From the NCBI GenBank assembly GCA_036679405.1, contig JAVBVZ010000013.1:44446-108445 (forward strand): a stretch of 64,000 nucleotides of DNA, written 5' to 3'. Positions 1 to 8,550 of this stretch are shown one piece after another. Every line of letters starts with the position of its first letter. Position 1 is the stretch's first letter. Source of the stretch: JAEYKI01 sp036679405 (lineage in GTDB: Bacteria; Bacillota; Clostridia; Christensenellales; Christensenellaceae). A program made the position numbers and the translations under genes. The notes beneath the pieces are model-generated. The model ran no database searches, was not told where the DNA came from, and saw only the letters and a program-made list of their open reading frames with translations.

Positions 1-898
1 CAAGGTAAGAATGGCGGTCAAGGCCGGAGTTCCGCCTGTACAGGCGATCCAGATGGTGACGCTGAACCCTGCCGAAAGTTTAAAAATAGATCACGAGGCA
101 GGCAGCATAACGCCCGGAAAATTTGCAGATATTGTTTTTCTTTCTTCTTTGGAAGCATGCAGGGTAAAAAAGGTTATTTCCAAAGGGCAGCTTGTGGTTG
201 ATGATATGAAACTTGCCGTTGATCTGCCTGAGCCGAGATACAGCGATAATTTGCTTAAAACGGTTTTTCTGAAAAATAAAATTGCTCCCCGGGATCTGGT
301 GATCCGTGTTGATGAAGAGAAAAGTCGCGCAAAAGTTTGGGTGATCGGTGCATCCGGAACGTCTTTGCTTACAGATACCATGCAGGCAGACCTGAAAATA
401 CGGGAAGGAATGATTGTGCCGGATATCGCAAACGATATCCTCCATATAGCCTGTGTGGAACGGTATGGAAAAAACGGCGGTATCGGACGTTCGTTTATTC
501 ACGGCGTCGGCCTCAAGGAAGGGGCGATCGCTCTGTCGGTAGGACATGACCACCATAACATTTCCGTGGTGGGGTGCGATCCTCAGAACATGTCTGTAGC
601 TGTGGAGCGGATTGCAGCTTTGAACGGAGGGATCGTGTATGCGCGCGGAGGCAAAGTCGTGCAGGAGATTCCCTTACCTGTTTGCGGCCTTCTTTCACTG
701 GAGAGCGGAGAAGCCGTCGCAGGGGAACTGAAAAAAATGATTGAAGATTTAAAAGCGCATGGATGCCTTCTTTCTTCACCGAATGTGACGCTTTCGTTTA
801 TCACGTTGATTTTTATTCCTGATCTTGCAATCACGGACCAGGGATTGTTTGACGTGAAGCGTTTTGCTCTGATTGATCCGGTGATTGAATTGCAGTAA
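1..898 (+). CDS. ade: Adenine deaminase, C-terminal part (5' end outside window)
   Basis: Adenine deaminase converts adenine to hypoxanthine and ammonia in purine salvage. The reading frame is open from base 2, so the gene starts upstream and only about 299 C-terminal residues are visible, roughly half of the usual 570-600. Seen: the amidohydrolase tail (GSITPGKFADIVFL, where the second beta-sandwich closes) and then the adenine-deaminase-specific C-terminal domain with FIHGVGLKEGAIA, SVGHDHHNISVVG and, near the end, FITLIFIPDLAITDQGL. Those motifs separate it from generic amidohydrolases. The next gene encodes a nucleoside-type binding lipoprotein, which fits a purine uptake and salvage operon. 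No catalytic metal ligands can be checked because the N-terminal domain is not in the window. Confidence 0.9.
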   Translation, partial: KVRMAVKAGVPPVQAIQMVTLNPAESLKIDHEAGSITPGKFADIVFLSSLEACRVKKVISKGQLVVDDMKLAVDLPEPRYSDNLLKTVFLKNKIAPRDLVIRVDEEKSRAKVWVIGASGTSLLTDTMQADLKIREGMIVPDIANDILHIACVERYGKNGGIGRSFIHGVGLKEGAIALSVGHDHHNISVVGCDPQNMSVAVERIAALNGGIVYARGGKVVQEIPLPVCGLLSLESGEAVAGELKKMIEDLKAHGCLLSSPNVTLSFITLIFIPDLAITDQGLFDVKRFALIDPVIELQ

Positions 899-990
899 CC
901 GGGCGACAGAGTATTGATTTGGATTTACAATTTTATGCCAAACACGCCTTAATACGGGCGTGCAAAATTAAAAATAAAAGGAGAGAAAAA

Positions 991-2199
991 ATGAAAAAGA
1001 CAGTATTGATTTCGTTGGTGCTGGCGATTCTGCTGACTATGAGCCTGCTGGCAGGCTGCAGCTCTGCCCCCGCTGCCGAAAGCAGCGAGGCCGCAAGCGA
1101 AACAACGAGCGAATCTGCCGCTCCCGCCGAAAGCGGAGAAGCCGCAAGTGAGGAAGCATCTGCCGGGGGAACTACGGCAAGCGGCCTTCCGGCTATCTCT
1201 AAAGAGGACATGAAGGTTGCATTTATTTATGGCAGCGCAATCGGCGAAGAAGGATATTCTTACGCGCATGACCTTGGCAGGCAGGCCGTTGAAGAAATGG
1301 GAATCCAGACCACGTATCTGGAAAATATTCCGGAAACCGCCCAGTTTGAAAAAGCGGTCCGCGATTTGATTGAGCAGGGGTACAATGTGATTTATGCGAC
1401 CAGTTACGGATACGGAGAGTATGTGCAGAAACTGGCCGAAGAGTATCCGGATGTGTATTTTAATCATGCGACCGGTTCGGTAACGGGCACTAACCTTGCG
1501 ACTTATATGGGAAGATTGTACCAGTCCCAGTATCTGGCCGGTATTGCAGCGGGATACAGGACGGCTTCCAATAAGATCGGTTATGTTGTGTCTTTCCCGA
1601 TTCCCGAAGTTGTTTCTCAGGTAAATGCGTTTACATTGGGCGTGCGTTCGGTAAACCCGGAAGCAACGGTTGAAGTGAAATGGACGAATTCCTGGTATGA
1701 TCCGGTCGCTGAGAAAACAGCGGGACTGGAGCTGGTAAACAGCGGTTGCGATGTGATCATCGCCTATCTGGATACTATGAATGCACAGATAGCGGCGGCT
1801 GAAAAAGGCGCTTATGCAATCGGCTGCAGTTCGCCGGGCGGCGATGTTCTTCCGGACGCTTATCTGACCGCTCCGATCTTCCATTGGGCGAACTACTATA
1901 CCAATGATGTCCAGAAGATTATGGATGGAACATGGACCGGCGAATTCCAGTTCTTTGGCCTGGATTCCGGGGTAGTAGACATTGACGAAATGACGGATAA
2001 TAATGCGGAAGGCGCGGCAGAGGCTGTTTCCACCGCAAAAGAAGCGATTATTGATGGTTCGCTAGATGTCTTTGCCGGAGAAATCAAGGACAATGAGGGG
2101 ACGGTACGCGTTGCGGAAGGCGCAGCGATGACGGATGAGGAAATATTGACGCTGGATTGGTTTGTTGAAGGCGTGATTGGATCTGTATCCGGTTCTTAA
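991..2199 (+). CDS. BMP-family nucleoside-binding lipoprotein
   Basis: Substrate-binding lipoprotein of an ABC importer, BMP/PnrA family, which typically binds purine nucleosides. About 402 residues from the ATG at 991, preceded by GGAGAG seven bases upstream; the longer TTG-initiated frame from 919 has no ribosome-binding site. Signal peptide of about 22 residues ends in the lipobox LLAGC, so it is lipid-anchored outside the membrane. A Ser/Glu/Ala-rich linker (about residues 24-65) precedes the mature fold, which begins KVAFIYGSAIGEEGYSYAHDLGR, the usual BMP opening. YMGRLYQSQYLAGIAAG is also BMP-like. It is followed by stem-loops and then the ATPase and two permeases, a standard order. The exact ligand is inferred from the neighbouring adenine deaminase. 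Confidence 0.9.
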   Translation: MKKTVLISLVLAILLTMSLLAGCSSAPAAESSEAASETTSESAAPAESGEAASEEASAGGTTASGLPAISKEDMKVAFIYGSAIGEEGYSYAHDLGRQAVEEMGIQTTYLENIPETAQFEKAVRDLIEQGYNVIYATSYGYGEYVQKLAEEYPDVYFNHATGSVTGTNLATYMGRLYQSQYLAGIAAGYRTASNKIGYVVSFPIPEVVSQVNAFTLGVRSVNPEATVEVKWTNSWYDPVAEKTAGLELVNSGCDVIIAYLDTMNAQIAAAEKGAYAIGCSSPGGDVLPDAYLTAPIFHWANYYTNDVQKIMDGTWTGEFQFFGLDSGVVDIDEMTDNNAEGAAEAVSTAKEAIIDGSLDVFAGEIKDNEGTVRVAEGAAMTDEEILTLDWFVEGVIGSVSGS

Positions 2200-2218
2200 A
2201 TAAATAGATGAAGTGTGT

Positions 2219-2247
2219 TTGGGGAATCTGCAGAGCGGGTTCCCCAA
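2219..2247 (+). terminator. Intercistronic stem-loop after the binding-protein gene
   Basis: Perfect 8-bp stem TTGGGGAA / TTCCCCAA with a 13-base loop, flanked by a further GAAG/CTTC pair. There is no T-run, so it is more likely an mRNA-stabilising or attenuating hairpin that keeps the lipoprotein message more abundant than that of the ATPase and permeases. Confidence 0.55.
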
Positions 2248-2285
2248 GCTTCATTATTGGCCCTGAAATATTCAGGACAATGCGG

Positions 2286-2304
2286 GGCGCAAATGATTTG
2301 CGCC
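2286..2304 (+). promoter_or_regulatory. Second intercistronic hairpin
   Basis: Inverted repeat GGCGCAAA-tga-TTTGCGCC, 8 bp with a 3-base loop, between the lipoprotein gene and the ATPase gene. It lacks a T-run. It could act with the previous hairpin as a 3' mRNA stabiliser; a protein-binding palindrome is the alternative. Confidence 0.4.
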
Positions 2305-2345
2305 TGAAGACGTTGGGTGGGAAAGCCGTATTATAAGGAGTTATT

Positions 2346-3872
2346 ATGTTGGAAAAGCCTTATATTGAGCTAAAAAACATAACAAAGTCTTTTGGAGAGG
2401 TTCAGGCGAACCAATCCATCGATTTGGAGATTTATAAAGGAGAAATCCATGCGTTGCTCGGAGAGAATGGCTCCGGAAAGACGACGCTGATGAACATTCT
2501 GACCGGCGTTTATTCGCAGGATGAGGGCAGGATATTTATTGACGGAAAAGAAGCGGTATTTTATTCGCCTGCCGATTCTTTGCGCGCGGGCATCGGAATG
2601 ATTCACCAGCATGTTCAGTTGGTTGAAGTGCTGAGTGTCGCCCAAAATATAACCGCGGGTGTAGATAAAGAGGCATTTATTCATCCCAAAAAATTAAACA
2701 GTAAGATCAATGATTTGTCCGATACGCTCGGTTTTAAAGTTGATCCGAACAAAAAAGTGTATCAACTTTCTGTTGGAGAAAAACAGACAGTAGAAATATT
2801 AAAAGTTTTTTACCGGGGAGTCAACGTCCTGATTTTAGATGAACCGACTTCGGTCCTTACGCCGCAGGAATCGCGCCTGCTTTTTGAAACCCTGGTTAGG
2901 ATGAAATGCGAGGGTTGTGCGATTGTGCTGATTACCCATAAAATGAACGAGGTTTTTGAAGTCAGTGACAAAGTTACGGTTCTCAGAAAAGGAAAGGCGC
3001 TTTGCACGTTGGTAACGGCTGAAACGACACAGCAGGAACTGACTGAGAAAATGGTAGGAAAGGCGATTTCGCTGGACATCCCCTGTACACCTACTTCTTG
3101 GGAAGAGCAGGCCGTGCAGTTGGAAGTTAGGGACCTGGTAGTGGAAAGCAAACAGGGAAAACGTCTTTTGGATCAAGTTTCACTGACGGTCAATAAAGGC
3201 GAGATTCACGGCGTAGCCGGTGTCGCAGGGAGTGGACAAAAGGAATTATGTGAAGCAATCACCGGACTGCAAAAAATAAAATCCGGCCATATACTGCTGA
3301 GAGGGAGGGAGATAACCGGGATGTCTCCGCGCCGGCTTAATAAAGAAAAAATAAAAATTGCTTTTGTGCCGGAGGACAGAATGAATATGGGCCTGGCCGG
3401 AGGCCTCAGTATTACGGATAATGTCATGCTGAGGAGCATTGACGAAACGAAGGGAATTTTTTTGGACAGCCGGGAGGGGCGGGAAAAGACTGAGGCAATC
3501 ATAGGGAAATATGAAATCAGCGCCTCGGGGCCGGCGCAGGCTGTGAAGAATCTATCCGGGGGGAACATCCAGAAAGTCCTCTTGGGACGGGAGATGGAAA
3601 TGGCCCCCGACTTTATTATAACAGCATACCCCGTGAGGGGACTGGATGTCGGCGCGACGAATTTTGTATATGATGTTTTAAACGAAGAAAAGTGCAAGGG
3701 CATGGGGATATTGTTTATTGGAGAAGATTTGGACGTGTTAATGAATCTTTGCGACCGTATATCAGTCCTGCATGCGGGAAAGATCATGGGCATTGTGGAT
3801 GCGAAAACCATTACGAAAAATGAAATAGGATTGATGATGACGGGTGTTTCAAAGGAGGCTGCGCATGCTTAG
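2346..3872 (+). CDS. Nucleoside ABC importer ATP-binding protein (two NBDs)
   Basis: Energises uptake of the nucleoside delivered by the BMP lipoprotein. 508 residues with two ATPase halves, as in YufO/NupA-type and sugar-type importers. NBD1: Walker A GENGSGKTT (about residue 38), signature LSVGEKQ, Walker B VLILDEPTSVLT. NBD2 is degenerate as usual for this family: GVAGSGQKE in place of Walker A, signature LSGGNIQK, and FIITAYPVRGLDVGA where most relatives have a Q-P-T-RGLD stretch and no catalytic Glu. Start ATG at 2346 with AAGGAG five bases upstream. The 3' end overlaps the first permease by 8 bases, so the two are translationally coupled. Confidence 0.92.
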   Translation: MLEKPYIELKNITKSFGEVQANQSIDLEIYKGEIHALLGENGSGKTTLMNILTGVYSQDEGRIFIDGKEAVFYSPADSLRAGIGMIHQHVQLVEVLSVAQNITAGVDKEAFIHPKKLNSKINDLSDTLGFKVDPNKKVYQLSVGEKQTVEILKVFYRGVNVLILDEPTSVLTPQESRLLFETLVRMKCEGCAIVLITHKMNEVFEVSDKVTVLRKGKALCTLVTAETTQQELTEKMVGKAISLDIPCTPTSWEEQAVQLEVRDLVVESKQGKRLLDQVSLTVNKGEIHGVAGVAGSGQKELCEAITGLQKIKSGHILLRGREITGMSPRRLNKEKIKIAFVPEDRMNMGLAGGLSITDNVMLRSIDETKGIFLDSREGREKTEAIIGKYEISASGPAQAVKNLSGGNIQKVLLGREMEMAPDFIITAYPVRGLDVGATNFVYDVLNEEKCKGMGILFIGEDLDVLMNLCDRISVLHAGKIMGIVDAKTITKNEIGLMMTGVSKEAAHA

Positions 3873-4929
3873 CATTGTAAAAAGAAAAGAATCCGGGTCC
3901 GGCTGGGGCAAGCGCTTTCTCTCCATCGGCATTGCACTTGGCGTCAGCGCGCTGGTCATATTGATTCTAAATTACAATCCGGTGGAGGTCTATAAAGAAA
4001 TTGTGGTAGGATCCCTGGGCAGCGCATACAGTTTTAAAGAAACCATACAAACGATGGTACCTTTGTTTTTGATGGCGCTTGGTGTTACGCTTTGCCTGAA
4101 ACTGCAATTTATAAACATTGGAACGGAAGGCCAGTTTTATATGGGCGCTTTGGCGGCCACCGCAGTCGCGCTTAATAACCCGGAACTGCCGGCTCCGCTT
4201 TTACTGACGCTGATGTTTGTAGCCGCTTTGATCGGCGGAGGATTGTGGTGCCTGTTGCCGGCACTGCTGAAATTAAAACTGGGGACCAATGAAACGCTGG
4301 TAACGCTGATGTTGAACTATGTTGCTATAAAAATTGTTGCTTATCTGCAATTCGGCCCCTGGAAAGACCCGAATTCGATGGGCTATCCCACTATGCCGGG
4401 CTATTCCGACAATGCGATACTGCCCGACTTTTTAGGCGTGCATATCGGATGGGTCATTGCGGTTGCCGCTTTGGTGGCGGTATATATTCTGATCAGCAAA
4501 ACAAAAACCGGTTTTAGGATGAACGTAATGGGAGAAAACGTGCAAACTGCGAAATATGCGGGCTTCAATACAACCCGCCTTTTGATTATTGCGGTCGTAC
4601 TGGGCGGCGGGCTTTGCGGTGTTGCGGGATTCATACAGGCTTCCGCTATTGAAAATTCTCTTACGTACCAGTTGTCCAACGGATGGGGCTTTACAGCAAT
4701 CATTGTTGCATTTCTTGGAAAACTCAAACCGACATCCGTATTTATTGTTTCGGTACTGATGGCTGTTTTGCTTCAGGGATGCGCGTATATTCAGATTTCT
4801 TTGGGTGTTCCGTATTTTATGGCGAATATCATTCAGGGCGTGATCCTGTTTTTCATTTTGGCAAGCGAATTTTTTTCCACATACCAATTTGTTTGGAAGC
4901 CGGGTAGAAAGGGAGTGGTGGAAAGATGA
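3865..4929 (+). CDS. Nucleoside ABC importer permease 1
   Basis: Membrane permease of the same importer, BPD_transp_2 fold (YufP-like), about 354 residues with some nine hydrophobic segments. Family features: LKLQFINIGTEGQFYMGA in the first third and LKLGTNETLVTLMLNYV in the middle, both characteristic of the BMP-transporter permeases. The ATG at 3865 is chosen because AAAGGAGG lies just upstream; an in-frame GTG at 3844 has no ribosome-binding site. It overlaps the ATPase gene by 8 bases and the second permease by 4 (ATGA), so the three are one operon. Confidence 0.9.
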   Translation: MLSIVKRKESGSGWGKRFLSIGIALGVSALVILILNYNPVEVYKEIVVGSLGSAYSFKETIQTMVPLFLMALGVTLCLKLQFINIGTEGQFYMGALAATAVALNNPELPAPLLLTLMFVAALIGGGLWCLLPALLKLKLGTNETLVTLMLNYVAIKIVAYLQFGPWKDPNSMGYPTMPGYSDNAILPDFLGVHIGWVIAVAALVAVYILISKTKTGFRMNVMGENVQTAKYAGFNTTRLLIIAVVLGGGLCGVAGFIQASAIENSLTYQLSNGWGFTAIIVAFLGKLKPTSVFIVSVLMAVLLQGCAYIQISLGVPYFMANIIQGVILFFILASEFFSTYQFVWKPGRKGVVER

Positions 4930-5888
4930 GTGTTTCAGATGTTGCATTGTTTTTCCAGACAGCTATTATTATGGGTACGCCTTTGCTTTATGCGACATTG
5001 GGCGAGATCATTACTGAAAAAGCCGGGCACTTGAATTTGGGTGTAGAAGGCATGATGATCATGGGCGCCTCTTTTGGATTCTTTATTGGTTATAATACCG
5101 GAAACCCGCTTTTGGCTGTTGTGGTAGCCGGACTGGCCGGAGGACTGGGAGCGCTTATTTTTGCAATTCTGACGGTAACGTTCAGGGCAAATCAAACCGT
5201 TACCGGTTTTACGCTGACGATTTTCTGTACCGGACTTGCCAATCTTTTGGGGAACAGCCTGGGAAACCTTACCTTGAGTCCCGAATTTATTGAATCCATG
5301 GGGCCCAAATCTATTCCGGGACTTGCAAATATTCCTTTTTTGGGGGAAGCTCTTTTTCAGCAGAGCCTCTACATTTATTTTGGACTGATTGCCGCTGTAG
5401 TGGTGTGGGTCTATCTGAACAAAACGCGTTATGGGCTTGCGCTTCGCGTAGTGGGTGAAAATCCTTCAGCGGCCGATCTGGCAGGGATCAATGTTACGCT
5501 GTATAAATATGTACATATTATTATCGGCGGTGTTCTTTGCGGAATAGGGGGTGCGTGCCTGACATTGCTTATTGTGCCCAGGTGGCAGGAATCGGTAACG
5601 GCCGGTATGGGCTGGATTGCGATTGCATTGGTTATTTTTTCTACTTGGGATCCCAGAAAAGCGATTTTCGGAGCGTATTTATTTGGGGCGCTGCGGGGGC
5701 TGACTTATAAACTGCAGAATGTGCCGCTGCAAATAGGCGGGGTGGAGATATCCGTTCCGTCACAGATACTTGATTTGCTGCCGTATATCATGACGATTGT
5801 GGTTTTGGTTATTACAACGTTCAGCCGCAAAAAGGAAAATGCCGCGCCAAGCTGGCTGGGGAGGCCGTATTTCAGAGAAGACCGATGA
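4926..5888 (+). CDS. Nucleoside ABC importer permease 2
   Basis: Second permease subunit (YufQ-like), 320 residues, highly hydrophobic. The motif ITEKAGHLNLGVEGMMIMGA near the N terminus and FRANQTVTGFTLTIFCTGL match this subfamily; the two permeases form a heterodimer. Starts inside the stop codon of permease 1 (ATGA). A strong terminator follows 20 bases after the stop, so the adenine deaminase-importer operon ends here. Confidence 0.9.
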   Translation: MSVSDVALFFQTAIIMGTPLLYATLGEIITEKAGHLNLGVEGMMIMGASFGFFIGYNTGNPLLAVVVAGLAGGLGALIFAILTVTFRANQTVTGFTLTIFCTGLANLLGNSLGNLTLSPEFIESMGPKSIPGLANIPFLGEALFQQSLYIYFGLIAAVVVWVYLNKTRYGLALRVVGENPSAADLAGINVTLYKYVHIIIGGVLCGIGGACLTLLIVPRWQESVTAGMGWIAIALVIFSTWDPRKAIFGAYLFGALRGLTYKLQNVPLQIGGVEISVPSQILDLLPYIMTIVVLVITTFSRKKENAAPSWLGRPYFREDR

Positions 5889-5906
5889 AAAAACGTTTCA
5901 CATTCT

Positions 5907-5932
5907 AAAAAAACGCCTGTAAGGCGTTTTTT
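5907..5932. terminator. Rho-independent terminator, bidirectional
   Basis: Stem AAAACGCC-tgta-AGGCGTTTT with A-run on one side and T-run on the other. It lies between the end of the importer operon and the end of the convergent deaminase gene, so it can stop transcription both ways. Confidence 0.85.
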
Positions 5933-5967
5933 ATTGTAAGAAGAAACGTGTTTCCGGAATGAGCGGG

Positions 5968-7332
5968 TTATAGTTCTATAGTTGGAAAACGGTCCGGGAG
6001 GCGGATGCCGGCGCGCTTATAGATAGCGGCGGCATGCCGTTTTGCTTCTTTTAGGATTGAAGGTTCGTCCAGCGATAGGACATTGCGATCTTTCATGAGC
6101 CATTTTCCGTCGCACATGGTGCTTTCCACATTGGAGGAATGCATGGCCGTTACCAGGTTGGCGATCGGGTCGTGCAGCGGAAGCATGGAAGCGGAGTTAG
6201 GGTTAATGATAATCAAATCCGCTTTTTTGCCTTCTTCCAGACTGCCGTAAAGGCCTTCGTCCATCAGGGCGCGCGCACCGTATTTGGTTGCCATCTGCAA
6301 TATTTCCTGCGCTTTCATAACGGTCGGATCGAGACGCCAGCCTTTGTGGATGAGAGAAGTGAGCCACATTTCATCCACCATATCCATCCGGTTGCTGGAA
6401 GGCGCGCCGTCTGTACCGATGGTGACACAAATACCGTCTTTAAACATTTTAGGGATTTTGGCAAATCCAAGCACGCGCATGGCTGCCGCCGGATTATGCG
6501 AAACTTTGACATCGTGGTCGCGGAACATGGCGACTTCTTCGTCGGTCAGCCAGACCGTGTGTACGGCCAGGAAGTTTTTGTCTAGAACGCCCAGCCGGTT
6601 TAAATGGGTGACCGTGGGTTCGCCGTATTTTTCCATGGTATAATCAATTTCATCTTTAACTTCCGCTACATGCATATGGAGACCGACATTATACTTGTCT
6701 GCAAGTTCTTTGGATTCTATGATGAGATCATCTGAATTGTTAAAGATGGTCCGCAGGCCGAACCATACCTGAACGCGGCCGTCCGCGGTATTGTGGTATT
6801 TTTTAAAATCTTCCACCTGCTGGTCCAGTTCTTCACGTTTGGTTTTTTGCCACACTGAAGGCAATCCTTCGCCCGTATCCATTACGGACTTTGCAAGCTT
6901 GGCGCGCAGGCCGGCTTCGCTGACGCCTTTTGCCATGCCGCCGACAAACTGCCCGCCCGGTTCCGCAAAGCTTGTTACACCGGCCCGTATCTGCTCTAAA
7001 CAGCAAAGCAGCGTGGACATATAGGAATCTTCTTCGGTCATATTGCTTTCATAGGGCCAGATCCGTTCATGGAGCCAGGTGAGCAGGTTGACATCGTCGC
7101 CAAGACCGCGCCCTAGTTGCTGTGAGGTATGGACGTGCGTATTGACCAAGCCGGGCAATATGTATTTTTCCCGGGCGTCTATGACTTCTGCATCCGGATG
7201 GAGCGTTGATTCGTCTATTTTGCCAACAGCTTTGATCTTATCGTCTTCGACAAGAACGCAGCCGTTTTTAAAGACCTGGTTATTTTTGTTCATTGAAACG
7301 ACATAAGCATTTTTGATATAAACCTGTCCCAC
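5968..7332 (-). CDS. Amidohydrolase, MTA/SAH deaminase-like (nucleoside or nucleobase deaminase)
   Basis: Metal-dependent hydrolase of the ATZ/TRZ group that includes methylthioadenosine/S-adenosylhomocysteine deaminase and 8-oxoguanine deaminase. 454 residues. Metal ligands are visible: H66-x-H68 in NTHVHTS, H221 followed by E224 (HMHVAE), H258 (AVHTVWL) and D308 (GTDGAPSSN). C-terminal GSLEEGKKADLIII closes the composite beta-sandwich. Starts at a GTG with GAGGTG upstream. It stands convergent to the nucleoside importer operon and next to adenine deaminase, so a purine-type substrate is likely, but the loop after VSHNPAAAMR differs from the usual MtaD H-x-P-x-SN-x-K pattern, so the precise substrate is open. 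Confidence 0.8.
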   Translation of the reverse strand: MGQVYIKNAYVVSMNKNNQVFKNGCVLVEDDKIKAVGKIDESTLHPDAEVIDAREKYILPGLVNTHVHTSQQLGRGLGDDVNLLTWLHERIWPYESNMTEEDSYMSTLLCCLEQIRAGVTSFAEPGGQFVGGMAKGVSEAGLRAKLAKSVMDTGEGLPSVWQKTKREELDQQVEDFKKYHNTADGRVQVWFGLRTIFNNSDDLIIESKELADKYNVGLHMHVAEVKDEIDYTMEKYGEPTVTHLNRLGVLDKNFLAVHTVWLTDEEVAMFRDHDVKVSHNPAAAMRVLGFAKIPKMFKDGICVTIGTDGAPSSNRMDMVDEMWLTSLIHKGWRLDPTVMKAQEILQMATKYGARALMDEGLYGSLEEGKKADLIIINPNSASMLPLHDPIANLVTAMHSSNVESTMCDGKWLMKDRNVLSLDEPSILKEAKRHAAAIYKRAGIRLPDRFPTIEL

Positions 7333-7391
7333 TGTGCACCTCGCTTTTGTTTGGCGATTATCATGAAAACGCCTTTATTTATAATGTATTT

Positions 7392-7420
7392 ATTATAGCA
7401 ATAAGCATTCTTTATTTCAA
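7392..7420 (-). promoter_or_regulatory. Sigma-A type promoter of the deaminase gene
   Basis: On the minus strand TTGAAA, 17-base spacer, TATAAT; leader of about 55 bases to the GTG start. Near-consensus. Confidence 0.7.
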
Positions 7421-7523
7421 CAGCAGACAGGCATGCAGGGGAAGAGTTTTGCATACGTCCGAAAAACGATATCAGGGCAGATAGTGTAAGCTTGGAAGGA
7501 TTTTTAAAAAGGTCTTTCTTTTT

Positions 7524-7552
7524 TTGAATGCAAGGGAGGTTTTGTTTATGAT
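7524..7552 (+). promoter_or_regulatory. Promoter upstream of the panE-like gene
   Basis: TTGAAT, 17-base spacer, TATGAT, about 40 bases before the ATG at 7593. Lies in the divergent interval with the deaminase promoter; the two do not overlap. Confidence 0.55.
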
Positions 7553-7592
7553 ACAATAACAATACTATAAAACAAAAAGGAAAAGGCATCAT

Positions 7593-8510
7593 ATGGAAAT
7601 TAAAACGGTTTCTATTATTGGATTGGGCGCTCTTGGAATATTATTTGGAAATCAAATGAGAAAAAACATGCCCAAAGAAGATTTAAGAGTGATTGCAGAC
7701 AAAAAGCGTATTGACAGGTATAAAAGCGAAGGGGTTTATTGCAACGGAGATCCCTGCGATTTTCGGTATATGCTTCCGGAAGAAAAAGAAGAACCTGCCG
7801 ACCTGATTTTGTTTGCCGTCAAATATAACGGTCTTGCAGATGCGGTGCGGGCTGTGAGTGGGCAGGTAGGCAATGATACCGTGATGCTGTCTTTGTTGAA
7901 CGGGATCACCAGCGAGCAGATCATTGCAGAGGCTTACGGTGAGGGACGGGTCCTGGATTGTGTGGCCCAGGGAATGGATGCGGTGAAGGAAGGAAACCGC
8001 ATGCGCTATTCCAATATGGGGATGATCTGTTTCGGAAGACGGGCCGGACGAGGGACCCGGGATAATATGATGAGGGTACAGCGCTTTTTTAAGCGGACCA
8101 AGGTTCCTTTTGAACTGGTTGAGGATATGAATAAAAGGATGTGGGGAAAGCTGATGGTGAATGTGGGCGTCAACCAAACGGTTGCAGTTTGCGGGACCTC
8201 ATACGGAGATATACAGGCGGATGGAGAGGCGCGGGAAACAATGATTGCGGCTATGAAAGAAGTGATTGCGCTCTCAAAAAAAGAAAAGGTATATTTGGGC
8301 GAAGAAGACCTGCGCTACTGGCTTGAAATATTAGATAACCTGGATCCAAGCGGAAAGCCTTCCATGCGTCAGGATGTGGAAGCAAGGCGTGCCAGCGAAG
8401 TGGACCTTTTTGCCGGAACGGTTGTGGCGCTGGGCCAAAAATACGGCGTAGAGACCCCGGTGAATACCTGGCTGTATCATAAAATTAAAAATATGGAAAA
8501 AGAGTACTAG
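7593..8510 (+). CDS. Ketopantoate reductase family protein (ApbA/PanE)
   Basis: NADPH-dependent 2-dehydropantoate reductase family, 305 residues. N-terminal Rossmann motif GLGALG at residues 10-15, then LFAVKYN and LLNGI, which mark the nucleotide-binding half; the catalytic-lysine helix appears as MWGKLMVNVGVNQ and the C-terminal helical domain ends SEVDLFAGTVVALGQKYGVETPVN. ATG at 7593 follows AAAGGAAAAGG. No other pantothenate gene is nearby, so it may be a paralogue acting on another 2-oxo acid rather than the biosynthetic enzyme. The family is certain; the substrate is not. Confidence 0.85.
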   Translation: MEIKTVSIIGLGALGILFGNQMRKNMPKEDLRVIADKKRIDRYKSEGVYCNGDPCDFRYMLPEEKEEPADLILFAVKYNGLADAVRAVSGQVGNDTVMLSLLNGITSEQIIAEAYGEGRVLDCVAQGMDAVKEGNRMRYSNMGMICFGRRAGRGTRDNMMRVQRFFKRTKVPFELVEDMNKRMWGKLMVNVGVNQTVAVCGTSYGDIQADGEARETMIAAMKEVIALSKKEKVYLGEEDLRYWLEILDNLDPSGKPSMRQDVEARRASEVDLFAGTVVALGQKYGVETPVNTWLYHKIKNMEKEY

Positions 8511-8550
8511 AACCTTGCGGCAAAAAATCGTTATATGGGTGGGATAGGGT

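Noticed and set aside
949..1884. Long minus-strand open frame (311 codons) inside the BMP lipoprotein gene
   Set aside because: Antisense shadow: no ribosome-binding site, no recognisable family, and the plus-strand frame is a clear lipoprotein.
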